A DNA stretch of 64,000 nt from Aquarana catesbeiana (lineage: Eukaryota; Chordata; Amphibia; Anura; Ranidae): positions 501,049,106 through 501,113,105 of the forward strand of contig NC_133328.1 of assembly GCF_042186555.1 (NCBI RefSeq), written 5' to 3'. Shown here one piece after another: positions 21,490 to 32,274 of this stretch. The notes under the pieces are model-generated. The model ran no database searches, was not told the DNA's origin, and saw nothing but the letters and a program-made list of their open reading frames with translations. A program made the translations under genes and the position numbers. Each line of letters starts with the position of its first letter. Position 1 is the first letter of the stretch.

Positions 21490-22611
21490 TCAATAACACA
21501 TAACAACTTGAACCAATGATGAAACTGCAGCAATAATGAGTACTACTACAATGGGGTGTATCAAATTATTCAAAATACTGTTGGCCTTAGTGGAATGTCC
21601 GAATATTACCTCCCACCAATACCCTCCAGCATTCATTTTCTAGTTGATGCACTACCTCCTTTATTTTATTCTGATAATGGTAGATGGCAATAGTAGCATT
21701 AGCTCTCTCTTGCTGCAGCATCCTCATAAGGCTCTCATCTCCACCCCAATCTGTTAACCATTCCTGTACCTTCCTTCCCATACCAAGGTTCAGGGCTCTC
21801 AGACTAACAGGGAGGTTGTAGTTGACATCCACAGACAGATTGGCAATATGCGGTACCACATAATTCCACTGTGTCTGGATTTCAGAGACACCGCCAAGGA
21901 TACACCATGCTCCTCTAGCTACCGTTAGGTTCATAGAGCATCCTAGTTCCATGACTAACGTTACATTGGTATCCTTTAGGACAAAGAAACAAACTCTCCT
22001 AGGTCCCAAATAATACGCTGGCATTCCCTTCCCGGCAATGTTCTCCCCATCCAGAACACAGATTGAGGCATCTTCCCAACATTTCTCATTTACCACCGTG
22101 TATTGACCTGGCATACAAAGGACGTCATGGTAATGCCTTTGACAGAGGGAAATATCAACCTGCCTCCAGCTTCCATCCTATCTGATCACATGTGGGTAAT
22201 TTAGCCTCAGATGCAACAAAGTAGAATCCACAGTCAGTAAGCCCATTGATACCACCGAATACACAGACTGAGTCTGCACTTCTGTATATGGGATCAATGA
22301 GGAAGCATAACATCTCTCATAAACCAAACTAGCACAGCCCATCCAGGCAATCGACCACCACCTTGGATTAGTGTAAGAGATGTGTTTTGGCAAAGTCTTA
22401 CTGAGCTGTGATGCTAACTCATAAGGCCATTGCCCCTCATACAGAGACTGTATAATCAGTTTGATGTTGGTTGATAATTCCGCCTGCCCCTGCGTGCACA
22501 CCAGAGCCCATGATATATTTTTTCCCTGTATCACCACTATCTACCAACCTCTTAAAATGGTGGATAAAATCTTGGGCCGCTTTAACATGAGTATTTATGT
22601 GACTTTGTTGA
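21490..22611 (-). pseudogene. env: Endogenous retroviral env, C-terminal half (SU/TM), broken
   Basis: Continuation of the env relic on the other side of a hairpin insertion. Segments 22652-22437, 22537-22178 and 22114-21587 lie in different frames. A hydrophobic membrane-anchor-like stretch (IIAAVSSLVQVV) lies in yet another frame, ending at the stop codon at 21492-21490. Several Cys and N-glycosylation-like sequons are visible. Multiple frameshifts mean no envelope protein can be made. The viral class is not firmly assignable from the sequence alone. Confidence 0.7.
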
Positions 22612-22913
22612 GTGATGTCTGTGATACTTTTTTTATTTGCACTAAAATACAATTTTTCAGGACAAGCTTTCGGAGTATGTCCCCTTCTTCAAGGTCCAAG
22701 CAATACTGATTCACAATTTTTTTAGCAGAATGTTAAAAAAAAGCATTCTGCTAAAAAAATTGTGAATCAGTACCGCTTGGACCTTGAAGAAGGGGACATA
22801 CCCCGAAAGCTTGTCCTGAAAAATTGTATGTTAGTGCAAATAAAAAAAGTATCTTGGACAGTACTCAATTTTCTCTGTCACAATTGCACTAATATGGCTA
22901 CAATCACATCAAG
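22612..22913. mobile_element. Hairpin insert in env with 14-bp target duplication
   Basis: About 110-base arms are complementary around 22741 (ttcaggacaagctttcgg ... ccgaaagcttgtcctgaa; gcagaatg/cattctgc at the turn). It is bounded by tgtgactttgttga at 22598-22611 and 22914-22927, and the duplicated residues can be read twice in the env frames. A long duplication suggests retroposition. No coding sequence. Confidence 0.75.
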
Positions 22914-23949
22914 TGTGACTTTGTTGAATGTTATCAAGAATGTCATTAATCTCTCTCTGAGTAACAAAGCCCCGCTTAATGTCTGAAGCTATGGCTGAGA
23001 GTTTGCTCCCCAGGAGACCGTTGTCCACTCCATTAACAACACCTATCCCAGGTCCTATTCCCCCCAATATAGTGCTGAATACATCCCTCCTCTTTCGGTT
23101 ACTCCTCAGAAATAAGCGTCCTGCATGAACCTCATTCTGTGTCCGCACATCTCTGGCAGTAATCCTCTGATATAATGACCGCACTTGATTCAGAGTATTT
23201 TTAGCACATACAGGGTAATAGGATTTGATCAACCACTGTGAGAAGTTGAAGTGCCATGTGGTGAAGGCATACTGTATCCTGGTAGCCAGCATTTAGAAAA
23301 GAGCTTAGGTCTATTTTACTGGTTCCCCTTTCTCTAACAGAGCATGCCTCTGTGTGTAGTCACTGGCATCACCTGTGCAGGGTTTCAACCTCTCAGGTGA
23401 GACATCAACCAGGCGTATCTCCCCCATGTCCGGTTCTGGTATTCCACATGTCCAGTAACCGAGGGCCTCTCTATAGGACTCATAACACTGAGATACCGCC
23501 CCCATGAGGACATTTTTCCCCCGTTGATGTGTCATCTGGAGCTCCCTAGTTTGACCAACAGACACCTTACTATGCCTAAGTGTCAGCCTCCTGGGCATCT
23601 GCATCATATCAATTTGGTTATGCCAATATTTGCCATACACAAAAACATATTTTCCTTCTTTTAATTCCTCACCAAAAATCCTATATCCTACGTCCCTTGC
23701 TTCCAAAGGTTTGGATAGATTGGAATTGTTCCCTAGCCGATAACTCGTTTCATTCATATATATAGTTGCATCCACAAATGACTGGAGGGATTCCGGTATG
23801 ATATTTTGCAAGTCTTGTTTATACGCAAGTCCTCGAGATGTTGATTTAGGATTAAATCGTGCAAAAGAAAAAGAAACTTTGTATTGCAAATTGCCCTGGT
23901 GATAAATTTCAGATGTTACATGGCTCAGATGGATCCAAAAACACAACAA
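22914..23949 (-). pseudogene. env: Endogenous retroviral env, N-terminal part
   Basis: The minus-strand frame 23949-23311 encodes an SU-like stretch with Cys residues and NET/NNS-type sequons. A stop and frame change lead into 23292-22909. There an RKRR furin-type cleavage motif is followed by a hydrophobic glycine-rich segment (FSTILGGIGPGIGVVNGV), as in retroviral fusion peptides. It follows the integrase end after about 200 bp, which is the normal pol-env order. Inactive through the stop, the hairpin insertion and later frameshifts. Confidence 0.8.
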
Positions 23950-24154
23950 TTATGATTCTTCAATCCATTCTCCAGAGACCTTGCCAATCTTTGCTCCACC
24001 AGGACTCTGGAAAAACAAGAACAAGAGCGGAATCAATTCTTATCAGCAGTACCTTTTACATTGATCGGCATGAACCCACTTCCCTATCTTCCATCTTTCA
24101 TGCCTTTTGCACCCTTGTTGTCAATGAGCCACTTTACTTTGACCACCTGATCAG
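23950..24154 (-). pseudogene. pol: C-terminal end of retroviral integrase, left of the Harbinger insertion
   Basis: Minus-strand sequence continues the integrase SH3-like end (QVVKVKWLIDNKGAKGMKDG) and reaches a stop, followed by the pol-env junction. It is separated from the rest of integrase by the Harbinger element. Confidence 0.5.
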
Positions 24155-24632
24155 TAATGCCCCGTACACACGATCGGACATTGATCGGACATTCCGACAA
24201 CAAAATCCATGGATTTTTTCCGACGGATGCTGGCTCAAACTTGTTTTGTGTACACACGGTCGCACAAAGTTGTCAGAATTTCCGATCGCCAAGAACGCGG
24301 TCACGTACACCACATACAACGAGACTAGAAAAGGCCAGTTCAGAACCAAGCGCGGCACCCTTTGGGCTCCTTTTGCTAATCTCGTGTTAGTAAAAGTTTG
24401 GTGAGAGACGATTCATGCTTTTTCAGACTCGTGGTTTTCAGATCGTTTTCTGCTGTTCAGTTTGTGCTTGTGGGTTTGTATCTGCTCTTCAGTGCGTGCA
24501 GCAAGTGACGCGTGACTCTTGTCATTCTGTTCCTGTTCGTTCATTACTGTTTTTCAGGTCGCTCTTCACAGGCCTTGCTGTTCTTCAGTGCGTTCTGTTA
24601 CTTCGTTCTGAGCAGCCGACCATTTTCTAGCC

Positions 24633-26724
24633 ATGTTGCGTATACGTACTCCTCGTAGAGTTTGTGCTGTGCGGGGGCTTGGTATTGGAGTCCTGACCTT
24701 GACACAAGTCCAGTCCATGAACAGGGTGGGGAGGAGTTCATGGACCAAGAATTGGTTGCTTCAGCGTGACCAGTTCTGTCATATGCCTTTGCTCCGTGAG
24801 ATCCGTGAGAATAATCCTGATGATTTCAGGAACTTTCTCCAGATCACGGACCCCGTATTTCACCGTTTGTTGGCTTTGCTGACCCCTTATATTAGCAGGC
24901 AGGACACCTGCATGAGGCAAGCCATCACTCCGGAGCAGAGGCTGGTCGCCACCCTGCGGTACTTGGTGACAGGGAGAAGCCTGCAGGACTTGAAGTTCTC
25001 GACAGGCATCTCCCCCCAGGCTCTGGGGATCATTATCCCGGAGACCTGTTCTGCCATCATACAGGTCCTGTAGAAGGAGTATATTAAGGTAAGATTTTTA
25101 TCCTTTAATATCACATTTTATTGTATATAATATTTGATAATATATTGTATTTCTTTCCTCATTCCCTAATTACCATGATTGGAATATGCTGTGAATGTCC
25201 CCTTTGTCCTCATGCATGCTTGATATTTTTGTAATTATTTTTGTTGTCCTTCATACATATTTGCCTTCACTTACCTCCCCACAATGCTCTCCTGTCCCTA
25301 TATTCACCTCATGTAGTCACTAAACAATGTATTTTATCAACTCCATAGTAGTACTTTACCCCAAACATTTGGAACCTTCCCTTCCCCCAACTGCTAAGTC
25401 AGCTGATACCAATTCTCTATCTATCCTCAATCATCTATCTGCTGACTTTGCCAAACCCATACACGCTATACCCATCTCTTTTGTGGTCAGATGTATGGAT
25501 GAATTCCCCAAAGCATGTAGTGCAAGGGCCTGCCTGTATACTTTCAAATGGTAATGTTTAAAGTTTTTGTATCCTATTATTATCTTGATAGGTAATAGCA
25601 GAATGTCCAAATGTGCTCAAATGTGTACAGTGTGTATTTATATCTTTGTATTATGACACTTCTTACCTGTCCAGTGGGCTGCCAATAGTGTAACTAAGGA
25701 GGGGCTGCTCAAAGTAATACCCATTATTTAAGCATTCATCTCTCAATGAAGTGGAGAGGGTTACCTGTCCAAGAGCCCCCCCCTATAATGTTAGAAATGG
25801 CCCATGAGAGGGGGGGGGTCTGATAGATGTACCTTATACTTTGGTGTTTAAAAATTACCTCTAATAAATGGTATCTTGATGTTGGCCAACAATGTTTGTG
25901 TCTAATCTGCTTTCCCTGTTTATGTGCACAAAGACTAATTATTTTTTTATTTTACTCCACAGTTTCCTTCCACGCCACAGGAATGGCAGACTGTGGCCTC
26001 CCACTTAGCCCAGCGGTAAGACTTTCCTAACTGCAGAGGGGCAATTGATGGGAAACACGTCCACATCATCCCACCACCCACCAACTCGGGGTCATACTAT
26101 TATAATTATAAGGGGTTCAATAGTATTGTGATGTTGGCGGTGGTGTCGGCTACTTATGAATTTCTGTATGTGGACGTGGGGAAGAATGGCCGGATGTCCA
26201 ATGGTGGAGTCATCACCCAGACAGAGTTCTACAGGCGTCTCCAGAATGGCAGCTTGGACTTGCCACCTCCAGAAGACAATGTGGAAGGACTCCCATTCGT
26301 CTTCGTTGCGGATGAAGCCTTTGCGCTGGGGGACCATCTTATGCGGCCATTCCCGATGAGGACCCTCACCCCGGACCAGAGGGTTTTTAATTACCGGCTG
26401 GCCAGAGCCAGAAGAATGGTGGAGAACACGTTTGGAATCATGGCCAGCCGGTTCCGCCTATTTCTTATACCCATACATATGGCGGAGTATAAACCGAATC
26501 ATATTATCCTGGCGTGCTGTGTTCTACACAATGTTTTACGGAAACATTCTGCCAACTATGCTAGCTCAGTTGGGCCTGAGGCTGGAATTCAAAACGAACC
26601 AACCCTGACGGCGCTTGAAAGTGGCCGTCCTGGCTTGCCCCCCCCGAGTGCCCGTGATGTCCGGCTAAGATACCTTGAATACTTTGCGGGTAGGGGGGCT
26701 ATCAATATGCCAGACAATGTGTAA
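24633..26724 (+). pseudogene. Harbinger transposase (HARBI1-like), two exons, with two stops
   Basis: Exon 1 (24633-25088) runs from MLRIRTPRR through the helix-turn-helix-rich region RQAITPEQRLVATLRYLVTGRSL. A TAG at 25071 interrupts it. The donor is AAG|GTAAGA. Exon 2 (25963-26724, after a TCCACAG acceptor) continues in phase. It has a second stop (TAA at 26017) where a Trp codon is likely, then the DDE core: Asp in GAIDGKHV (26047), Asp in FVADEAFALG (26311) and Glu in ARRMVENTFG (26422). Total length of about 405 codons fits the family. An AATAAA follows the stop at about 26735. The catalytic residues are intact; only the two stops disable it. Confidence 0.92.
25089..25962 (+). other. Intron of the Harbinger transposase
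   Basis: It starts GTAAGA and ends with a pyrimidine-rich tract and CAG. The flanking exons join in phase 0 and restore a continuous family-like sequence. Contains no recognised gene. Confidence 0.75.
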
Positions 26725-26857
26725 ACCCTTTTTCAAATAAAAAAAAATAAGCAAATCTTTGGTGACATTTACTGCTTGTGTTTGTTCTAGCTGACCCTGA
26801 CAGAAATGTGTTGAGTCCTGAAAATGGGGTGATTGTGTAACCTTACAAAGCACTGTT

Positions 26858-26955
26858 GGGTGTTATTTACTAAAGGCAAAGACACTTTGCACTACAAGTG
26901 CAGTTGAAACTGCACTTGTAGTGCAAAGTGGATTTGCCCTTAGGAAATAACACCC
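26858..26955. mobile_element. 98-bp near-perfect hairpin MITE
   Basis: gggtgttatttactaaaggc and its complement enclose caaagtgg/cactttgc and a central caagtgcagttgaaactgcacttg palindrome. The whole unit folds into one stem with few mismatches. It lies downstream of the transposase stop, inside the Harbinger element. Confidence 0.75.
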
Positions 26956-27309
26956 ATTGTCACAGAAAACATCAATTAGAGCACCACAAAAGTGTTGTAG
27001 TGTTGAGACAATAATCCACACATTCTTGATTATCAAACTTTTTAATACCTGCACAATCACATGTGCATTTAGAAAAGGTTTTTAAAACAAACCAACATGT
27101 TTGTTGTATAACAATTTTTGGGGTCACATTAGAAAAAGTAGAAATGTCCATGTAAGATAAAACAGGCATGTTTAAAACCAACAAGAAAGACACAAATCTT
27201 GAACTTACAAAGTTCACATTTGGTAGAACTTGAAGGCAATATCAGACATGAGTATTTAGAAACTGTGTTTGATATAGCGTTCAGATGGGGTGAAGTCACC
27301 CCCAGAAAA

Positions 27310-27521
27310 GCCAAATTTTGAAGATGCGCACAAATAGCCGAATGTCAACATGTGTGACCTGCCATCACGGGGGATCAAGGGACGTGTTTTGGGGGAGCAA
27401 CCCCTTCCTCTCAGCTACTTTATTATTGAGGAAGGGGTTGCACCCACAAAAAGCGTCCATTGATCTCTCGTGATGGCAGATAGCACATGTTGACACACTG
27501 TGTGCCTCTTCAAAATTTGGC
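27310..27521. repeat. ~210-bp hairpin in the Harbinger element
   Basis: gccaaattttgaaga (27310) pairs with tcttcaaaatttggc (27507-27521). Inner blocks tgccatcacg/cgtgatggca and gcaaccccttcctc/gaggaaggggttgc also pair. The loop contains tttattatt, whose complement AATAAA could end the minus-strand Myb/SANT gene. Confidence 0.7.
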
Positions 27522-27591
27522 TTTTCTACAATTTGACACAAAAAGTTTAAAAATTGTAGCACACCAAAAAACAAAGGGATTTGGAGGGGTT

Positions 27592-28531
27592 TTAAACTCT
27601 CCCCAAAACATCAATGATGTTCTTATTTTTTTGAATAACATTATTGATGTTTTTCTTGATGTTTTCCAAGTCCCTATTACACCCCATGATCTCCCTGATC
27701 AGGATCTGTGCACTTTCCGAGGTGAAAGGATCTGGATCCACAACATCACGATCACCTAAAAAGATAGAAACCAATTGTCTGTTTTGGCAGAGTTCCAAGA
27801 TGTTGCATTTTTATTGTCCTTTGTCAAGCTTCAATACTTTACCTGTTCTGTACAAGCTTCACAGATGGAGACACCCCTATAGTATACACTGGAGCACCTG
27901 TGTGGGCCCCCTAATAAAAAGGGTGTTCTTGTGTCCCACACTAGTGCTACAGCATCCAGATGTGAAAACTGCTGCTGAGTGTCCTCTCCTTACACAGAAT
28001 CTATTTTGCATTTCATTCTAGTAACAAACCCATCTACACAACCAAATTAGTTTCAGACAAGTAGGCCCTAAAAAATGTGGGCAAATGCATTTGGCCAAAG
28101 CAATGGTATTTTCTAGGCTGCACGTAAAATGTTTGATACGAACGAATAATGTGCCCATGAACATGAAAGTTCACATTTAGAAATGGATAACAGTTAAGAA
28201 AAGCACATGGAGCAGCACGAACGTAATAAACATAAAAAGAATCGGAACACAGGACAACTACTTACTTTTTTGCAGCACTCTCCGGATCTTTCTGTACTGC
28301 TCATGCTCTCTTAATTTGAGGTCTGACCACCGTTTCCTGAGCTGATCTTCGATCGACGTACCCCGAAATTCCGGTGCAGACTCTTGACCACTTTCGCTAT
28401 GATCTTGGCCTTTCTGACATATTTGATGCTTTAAATCGTCTCCTTCTGGGTCCAGACGTTTCAGGCTTCGGGCTTTCCTCCCCCTCCTCCTCGTTGCTAT
28501 AATTAGCACGCACCTGCTGTATCTCCGCCAT
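27592..28531 (-). pseudogene. Myb/SANT-like gene of the Harbinger element, minus strand
   Basis: The start at 28531 gives MAEIQQVRANYSNEEEGEE and a basic tract (GPRRRRFKAS). Two frame changes are then needed to follow KAKIIAKVVKSLHRNFG and DQLRKRWSDLKLREHEQYRK, a Myb/SANT-like DNA-binding end with the KRWSDLK helix. A GTAAGT donor at about 28265 and a TTTTAG acceptor at 27756 join it to exon 2 (27755-27592). Exon 2 holds a coiled-coil-like tail (ILIREIMGCNRDLENI). In such elements this protein usually binds the transposon ends and brings the transposase to the nucleus. The frameshifts make it inactive. Confidence 0.7.
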
Positions 28532-28815
28532 GTGCTCTTCCCCCACTGCACTGAACGAAAAGGGGCGGGGAATAGACTAGAAAGAACGTCAGGGGCAGGC
28601 GGAGTTACACGCATGCGCAGTGTGTATAAAGCGTAACACGCGTGCGTAGTACGTACGATCTGTAAGCGGAGGAAGGAGTATCGGAGGCGCCGATCGTGAG
28701 AACGAATGTAAGATCTAAACTTGGGCTTATACTGCTTCTAGATTGAGGCCTATATTGGATTAGGAGAGTTTTGCCTGACTTTAGGGTTTGTCTCGTGTTG
28801 TGTTTTGCAGATAAA
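28532..28815. promoter_or_regulatory. Shared divergent promoter of the Myb/SANT and MADF genes
   Basis: The 284 bp between the two start codons contain a GC box (ggggcgggg), an NRF1-like palindrome (cgcatgcgcag), a TATA-like tataaag (about 28625) and many CpGs. A likely 5'-UTR intron of the + gene runs from a gtaaga donor at 28708 to the tttgcag acceptor at 28810. Promoter function is inferred from this arrangement. Confidence 0.55.
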
Positions 28816-30034
28816 ATGGATGGCTTCAATGACCACAACTCCCTCCCCCTGTTCATAGACAAGTACAGGGAGCTGCCCTGTCTGTGGCAGGTGAAACATC
28901 CACATTACAATAATAAACAAAAGAGGCAGACAGCGCTGGAGAAACTGCTGGAGTTGGTGAAGCCGGTGGTCCCCACGGCAATTATCCCCTATTTAAAAAC
29001 CAAAATTGGTGGCCTGAGGAGCAGGTATCTTTGGGAGCGCAAGAAGGTCACGGATTCCTAGAGATCCGGAGCTGCAGCAGATGACATTTATGTCCCCAGG
29101 CTGTGGTACTATGAGAGACTGCAATTCCTGTTAGACCAGACTGGAGTCAGGGAATCCCTCTCAACCCTTCCTTCCACTCTTCCTTCCACCCCAGCTGAGG
29201 CTTCCGATGTCCATCCTGGGACTTCCAGCCAGGAAGAAGTGGAGGAGCCCAGATGGAGTCAGGTATAGAATTCTTCTACAGATTTCTGGTAAATAAATAA
29301 ATGATGTTTACTAGATGTTATTATTGATCACTAATTGCTGATTTAAGAAAGTGTTTTACATATCAATAGACAGTAGTGGGCATAAATAATTGGGACAAGA
29401 ATGAAAAATGCTGGGCTCAGAATGATAGTCTGTTATATTTGTTAACATTCAATTTGCAACAGTCATGAGCTGAAAATTGTGTGTGATTGATGAATAAAAA
29501 ACTAAAACTATGTCCCTTTTTCATACACAGGAAGACCTCAGCCAGGACGAGGCTCTGGAATGTGGCACACAGGAGGAGGCTGTGGAATGTGGCAGCCAGG
29601 AGAAGGCGGGAGTTAGTGGCAGCCAGGAGGAGGCGGGGCTAAGTGGCAGCCAGGAGAAGCCTGGGACCAGTCGTAGCCTGACCGAATCGCAGGTTCATCC
29701 CCTCCGCCTTCCATACAAAAGACCCAGGAAGGGGAGTCGCGTTCAGGATTCAGCGCTCAGACTCATTCAGGAGGCTTCTGCGTCCCTCAGAGCCTTACCC
29801 ACTCCTGAAGAGGCCTTTGCCTGCATAGCTGCCACCAAACTGAAGGGCATGCAGGAGGGTCAACGCCTCATGTGTGAGAAACTTATTTATAAAGTCCTAA
29901 CTAAGGGGGTGAGTGGCGAAATCACACCCAATACCGACGTGATTGAGTTGGACCATCCTCCTCCTCCTGCTGCCACAACTCCACCACCACAGCCACAGCG
30001 TGGAAGGAAGCGTGGAAGGAAGACCAGAGAGTGA
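28816..30034 (+). pseudogene. MADF-type DNA-binding gene of the Harbinger element, one stop
   Basis: Exon 1 (28816-29262) opens MDGFNDHNSLPLFIDKYREL. It contains a MADF-like (Myb/SANT-related) domain of about 85 residues: LPLFIDKYRELPCLW..HPHYNNKQKR..ALEKLLE and KTKIGGLRSRYLWERKKV. A TAG at 29059 interrupts. The frame then runs on to WYYERLQFLLDQ and the donor CAG|GTATAG. Exon 2 (29531-30034) joins in phase 0. It has Ser/Gln/Glu repeats (SGSQEEAG), a basic tract and a BESS-like helix (EGQRLMCEKLIYKVLTKG), ending in Pro and Arg/Lys-rich residues. It would be a DNA-binding partner of the transposase. The stop is the only lesion seen. Confidence 0.8.
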
Positions 30035-30501
30035 TGACCTTGGTTCAGTCTGGTCTGACAAAAGATGCAGTCTCTGGTATGACCACAGCCTGGGGACACA
30101 GATGTCATCTGCTGCTTTCCGGATCTCTGGGACTTCTGGACCAGACTGCACTCCCTTAGATATGGACTCCTCAGGCCACCAATTTTGCTTGAAAAGAATT
30201 GATGTCTGCCCTGGGGGTCAAAGGCTTCGCCAATTTCTGATGTTTCTCCAGCGTTGCCTCCCTCTTTGTTTGATTGTGAGCCCTTAGTAAAGGAATTTTT
30301 GTTTCAATTATACTCGCCTATGTGTGTTTTCTTTAAAAAAAAAACAGTTTGTTGGTGTTTTATAGCCTGCTCTCAAACTTTGTGTGTCAGAAAATCCGAT
30401 GGAAAATGTCCGATGGAGCCCACACACAGTCGGAATGTCCAACAACACGCTCCGATCGCACATTTTCCGTCGGAAAATCCAACCGTGTGTATGGGGCATA
30501 A

Positions 30502-31123
30502 GGGTCATGGTGACTGTGAAAGGTCCGGTCCAGTTTGCATCCCATGAAGACTTGGAAACAAAGTTCTTCACCAGAACCCTGTCTCTAATCTTCAAGCTAA
30601 CGGGAAGCCTTTCAGGCTGCTCTTTCTCTTTAGGTGTCATGTTTTTTGCAGTGAATTGCAAATACCCCAGTACCTGTTCTTGCAGCTGGACCAGAAATTT
30701 GTCCCTTTCAGCACTCTCTCTCATGGGGGTATTAAGTATTGGGTTTTGCTGGATGTCTGAGGTTCATCATTCTCCCCGTCATTAACTGATATGGGGTTAA
30801 TGATGTACCTTTCGCTGCAGACCCTCGTACGGCCATCAGGATTGAAGGCAGATGGATCAGCTAGTTCTTTCCTGATTGCAGTACCATCTTCTTAAGCCTC
30901 TCTTTCAGCGTTCAACACTTGGTAATGGACCAACAAAGTCAATCTGCAGGTTTTCCCAGGGTCCATTAGCTACCGGTACTCTTGCTAATACTGGTTTCTG
31001 TCCCTTTGTCCTAGGGTTTGTTTGTGCACAGATCAAACATTCCTGCACTGACTGTGAGACTGTGTTACCCATTGTCCTCCACCAGTACCTAGCTTGCACA
31101 AATTTCAGGGTTTGAATACCCAT
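30502..31123 (-). pseudogene. pol: Endogenous retroviral integrase, broken
   Basis: From the minus strand: an HHCC zinc-binding end (CLICAQ motif), the start of the catalytic core with IDFVGPLP, then a missing or degenerate core. The C-terminal DNA-binding part follows (30724 down: PVSLKIRDRVLVKNFV..WTGPFTV), cut by the Harbinger element. Part of the catalytic core between about 30730 and 30900 is degenerate. Order and orientation match RT, RNase H and env. Confidence 0.8.
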
Positions 31124-31162
31124 GTAGCCTGTTAACCTGTGATTTTCACGGGTTAAATCATT

Positions 31163-32264
31163 TTAATGCTGGGAGGGCACTACAAACCTTTGTCCTTCTG
31201 AAGTCTCTCTTAACAGTAGATCGTGTTGTAATACATAATTTTGAGGAGCATCTGCCGCTTTTACTCTAAGCTGCTTTTTGATTGAGCTCAAGGCCTTATC
31301 CTTATTTTGTTCATCTGCTAAACATGGGGTAGGCCTCCTTAGGACTGGCAAGAGTTCATGAGAACCTGCTTTCACCTCCTGCTCCTCAAAATTATGTTCC
31401 TCCCAGGCCTGCCTCTCTTCAGCATCATAGGGTGCCACCTCCTTTGCCAGCTCATCTGCCTTGTTGTTGCCCACGGTAACCTCCTCTCCACCTCTTTGGT
31501 GAGCTTTCACTTTAATGATAGCCACTCTCTGAGGCTCCACACTTGCTCTTTCCCACATATCTCTTCGCACCGCACTATGTACCAAGCCTTTCCCAGCGGC
31601 ATCACTGAAGCCCCTTGACTGCCACAAAGGCATGTATTCGGTCAAAGACCTTGTTACATAGGTGCTGTGAATGAATGAATGACTCGTATAGCACTGAAAA
31701 TGTGAACTGAATCGCCTCAAGGTGCTTGGTCTGTCCTGTGTAGTCCAGCTTGTTAGAAGAAGTAGGTCTTGAGTTTTCTCCTGAAGGCCTGATGGTTTTC
31801 TTCCATACGGATGTTGGTCGGTAGAGTATTCCATAGCCGTGGTCCTTGGACTGCGAATCTTCATTCTCCCTTTGATTTGTAGCTGGATTTCGGAATATGG
31901 AGGAGGTTTTGGTTGGTTGATCGAAGACTGCGATTAGGTAAGTAGCGTTTTATTTTCTCGCATAGGTATTGAGGAGCGTTTCCTTGTAGGCATTTGTGGG
32001 TGAGGCAGAGGGTCTTGAATGTGATCTGATCCTTTACTGTTAGCCAATGTAGGCTCCTCAGGGAGGGGGAAATGGGTTTCCAGGGTTTTTTTCGTCCGTC
32101 AGAGAAAATGGTTATGGGACCTGAATTGAAATGTGTGATGGCCTCTCTTACTGCCTCCAGTTCAGCTCTTTGGGCAGAAAAGCTTTGAGGGCATTTGGTC
32201 ATGATTTTCTCATTGGTCTAGGGGCTCTACAGGACATACCTCCATCCCAGTACCTTGATCCAGC
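31163..32264 (-). pseudogene. pol: Endogenous retroviral RNase H, split by a LINE
   Basis: The N-terminal block reads WVAGSRYWDGG (an Ala where the first catalytic Asp is expected, codon at 32262-32264). A frame change leads to QRAELEAVREAI (Glu) and ITIFSD (Asp). The frame is then interrupted by a LINE 3' end (31669-32095) and resumes as LTEYMPLWQSRGFSDA and KVKAHQRGGEEVTVGNNKADELAK, with His and the last Asp. Frameshifts are also present. Confidence 0.75.
31669..32095 (-). mobile_element. L2-like LINE 3' fragment inserted in RNase H
   Basis: The minus-strand frame switches abruptly to LHWLTVKDQITFKTLCLTHKCL, the C-terminal motif of L2-type LINE reverse transcriptases. It continues to RIRSPRT-like residues and ends in tcattcattcattca, a simple-repeat tail. 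Clean re-entry into RNase H on the other side shows it is an insertion. Confidence 0.7.
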
Positions 32265-32274
32265 TACCCAGATT

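Larger units (their letters stand above)
24158..30498 (+). mobile_element. PIF/Harbinger transposon with three genes, 6.34 kb
   Basis: The ends are TGCCCCGTACACACGATCGG and the complement of a TGCCCCATACACACGGTTGG end. The flanking TAA (24155-24157, 30499-30501) is the 3-bp duplication typical of the superfamily. Inside are a DDE transposase in two exons (+), a Myb/SANT-like gene in two exons (-) and a MADF-type gene in two exons (+). Standard Harbinger elements carry a transposase and one Myb-like gene; the additional MADF gene is unusual to my knowledge. All three genes have lesions. It inserted into integrase DNA of the retrovirus, so it is younger than that provirus. Confidence 0.9.

Noticed and set aside
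24134..24404. Open frames across the left Harbinger TIR
   Set aside because: They run across the insertion junction and the terminal repeat, so they cannot be ancestral genes.
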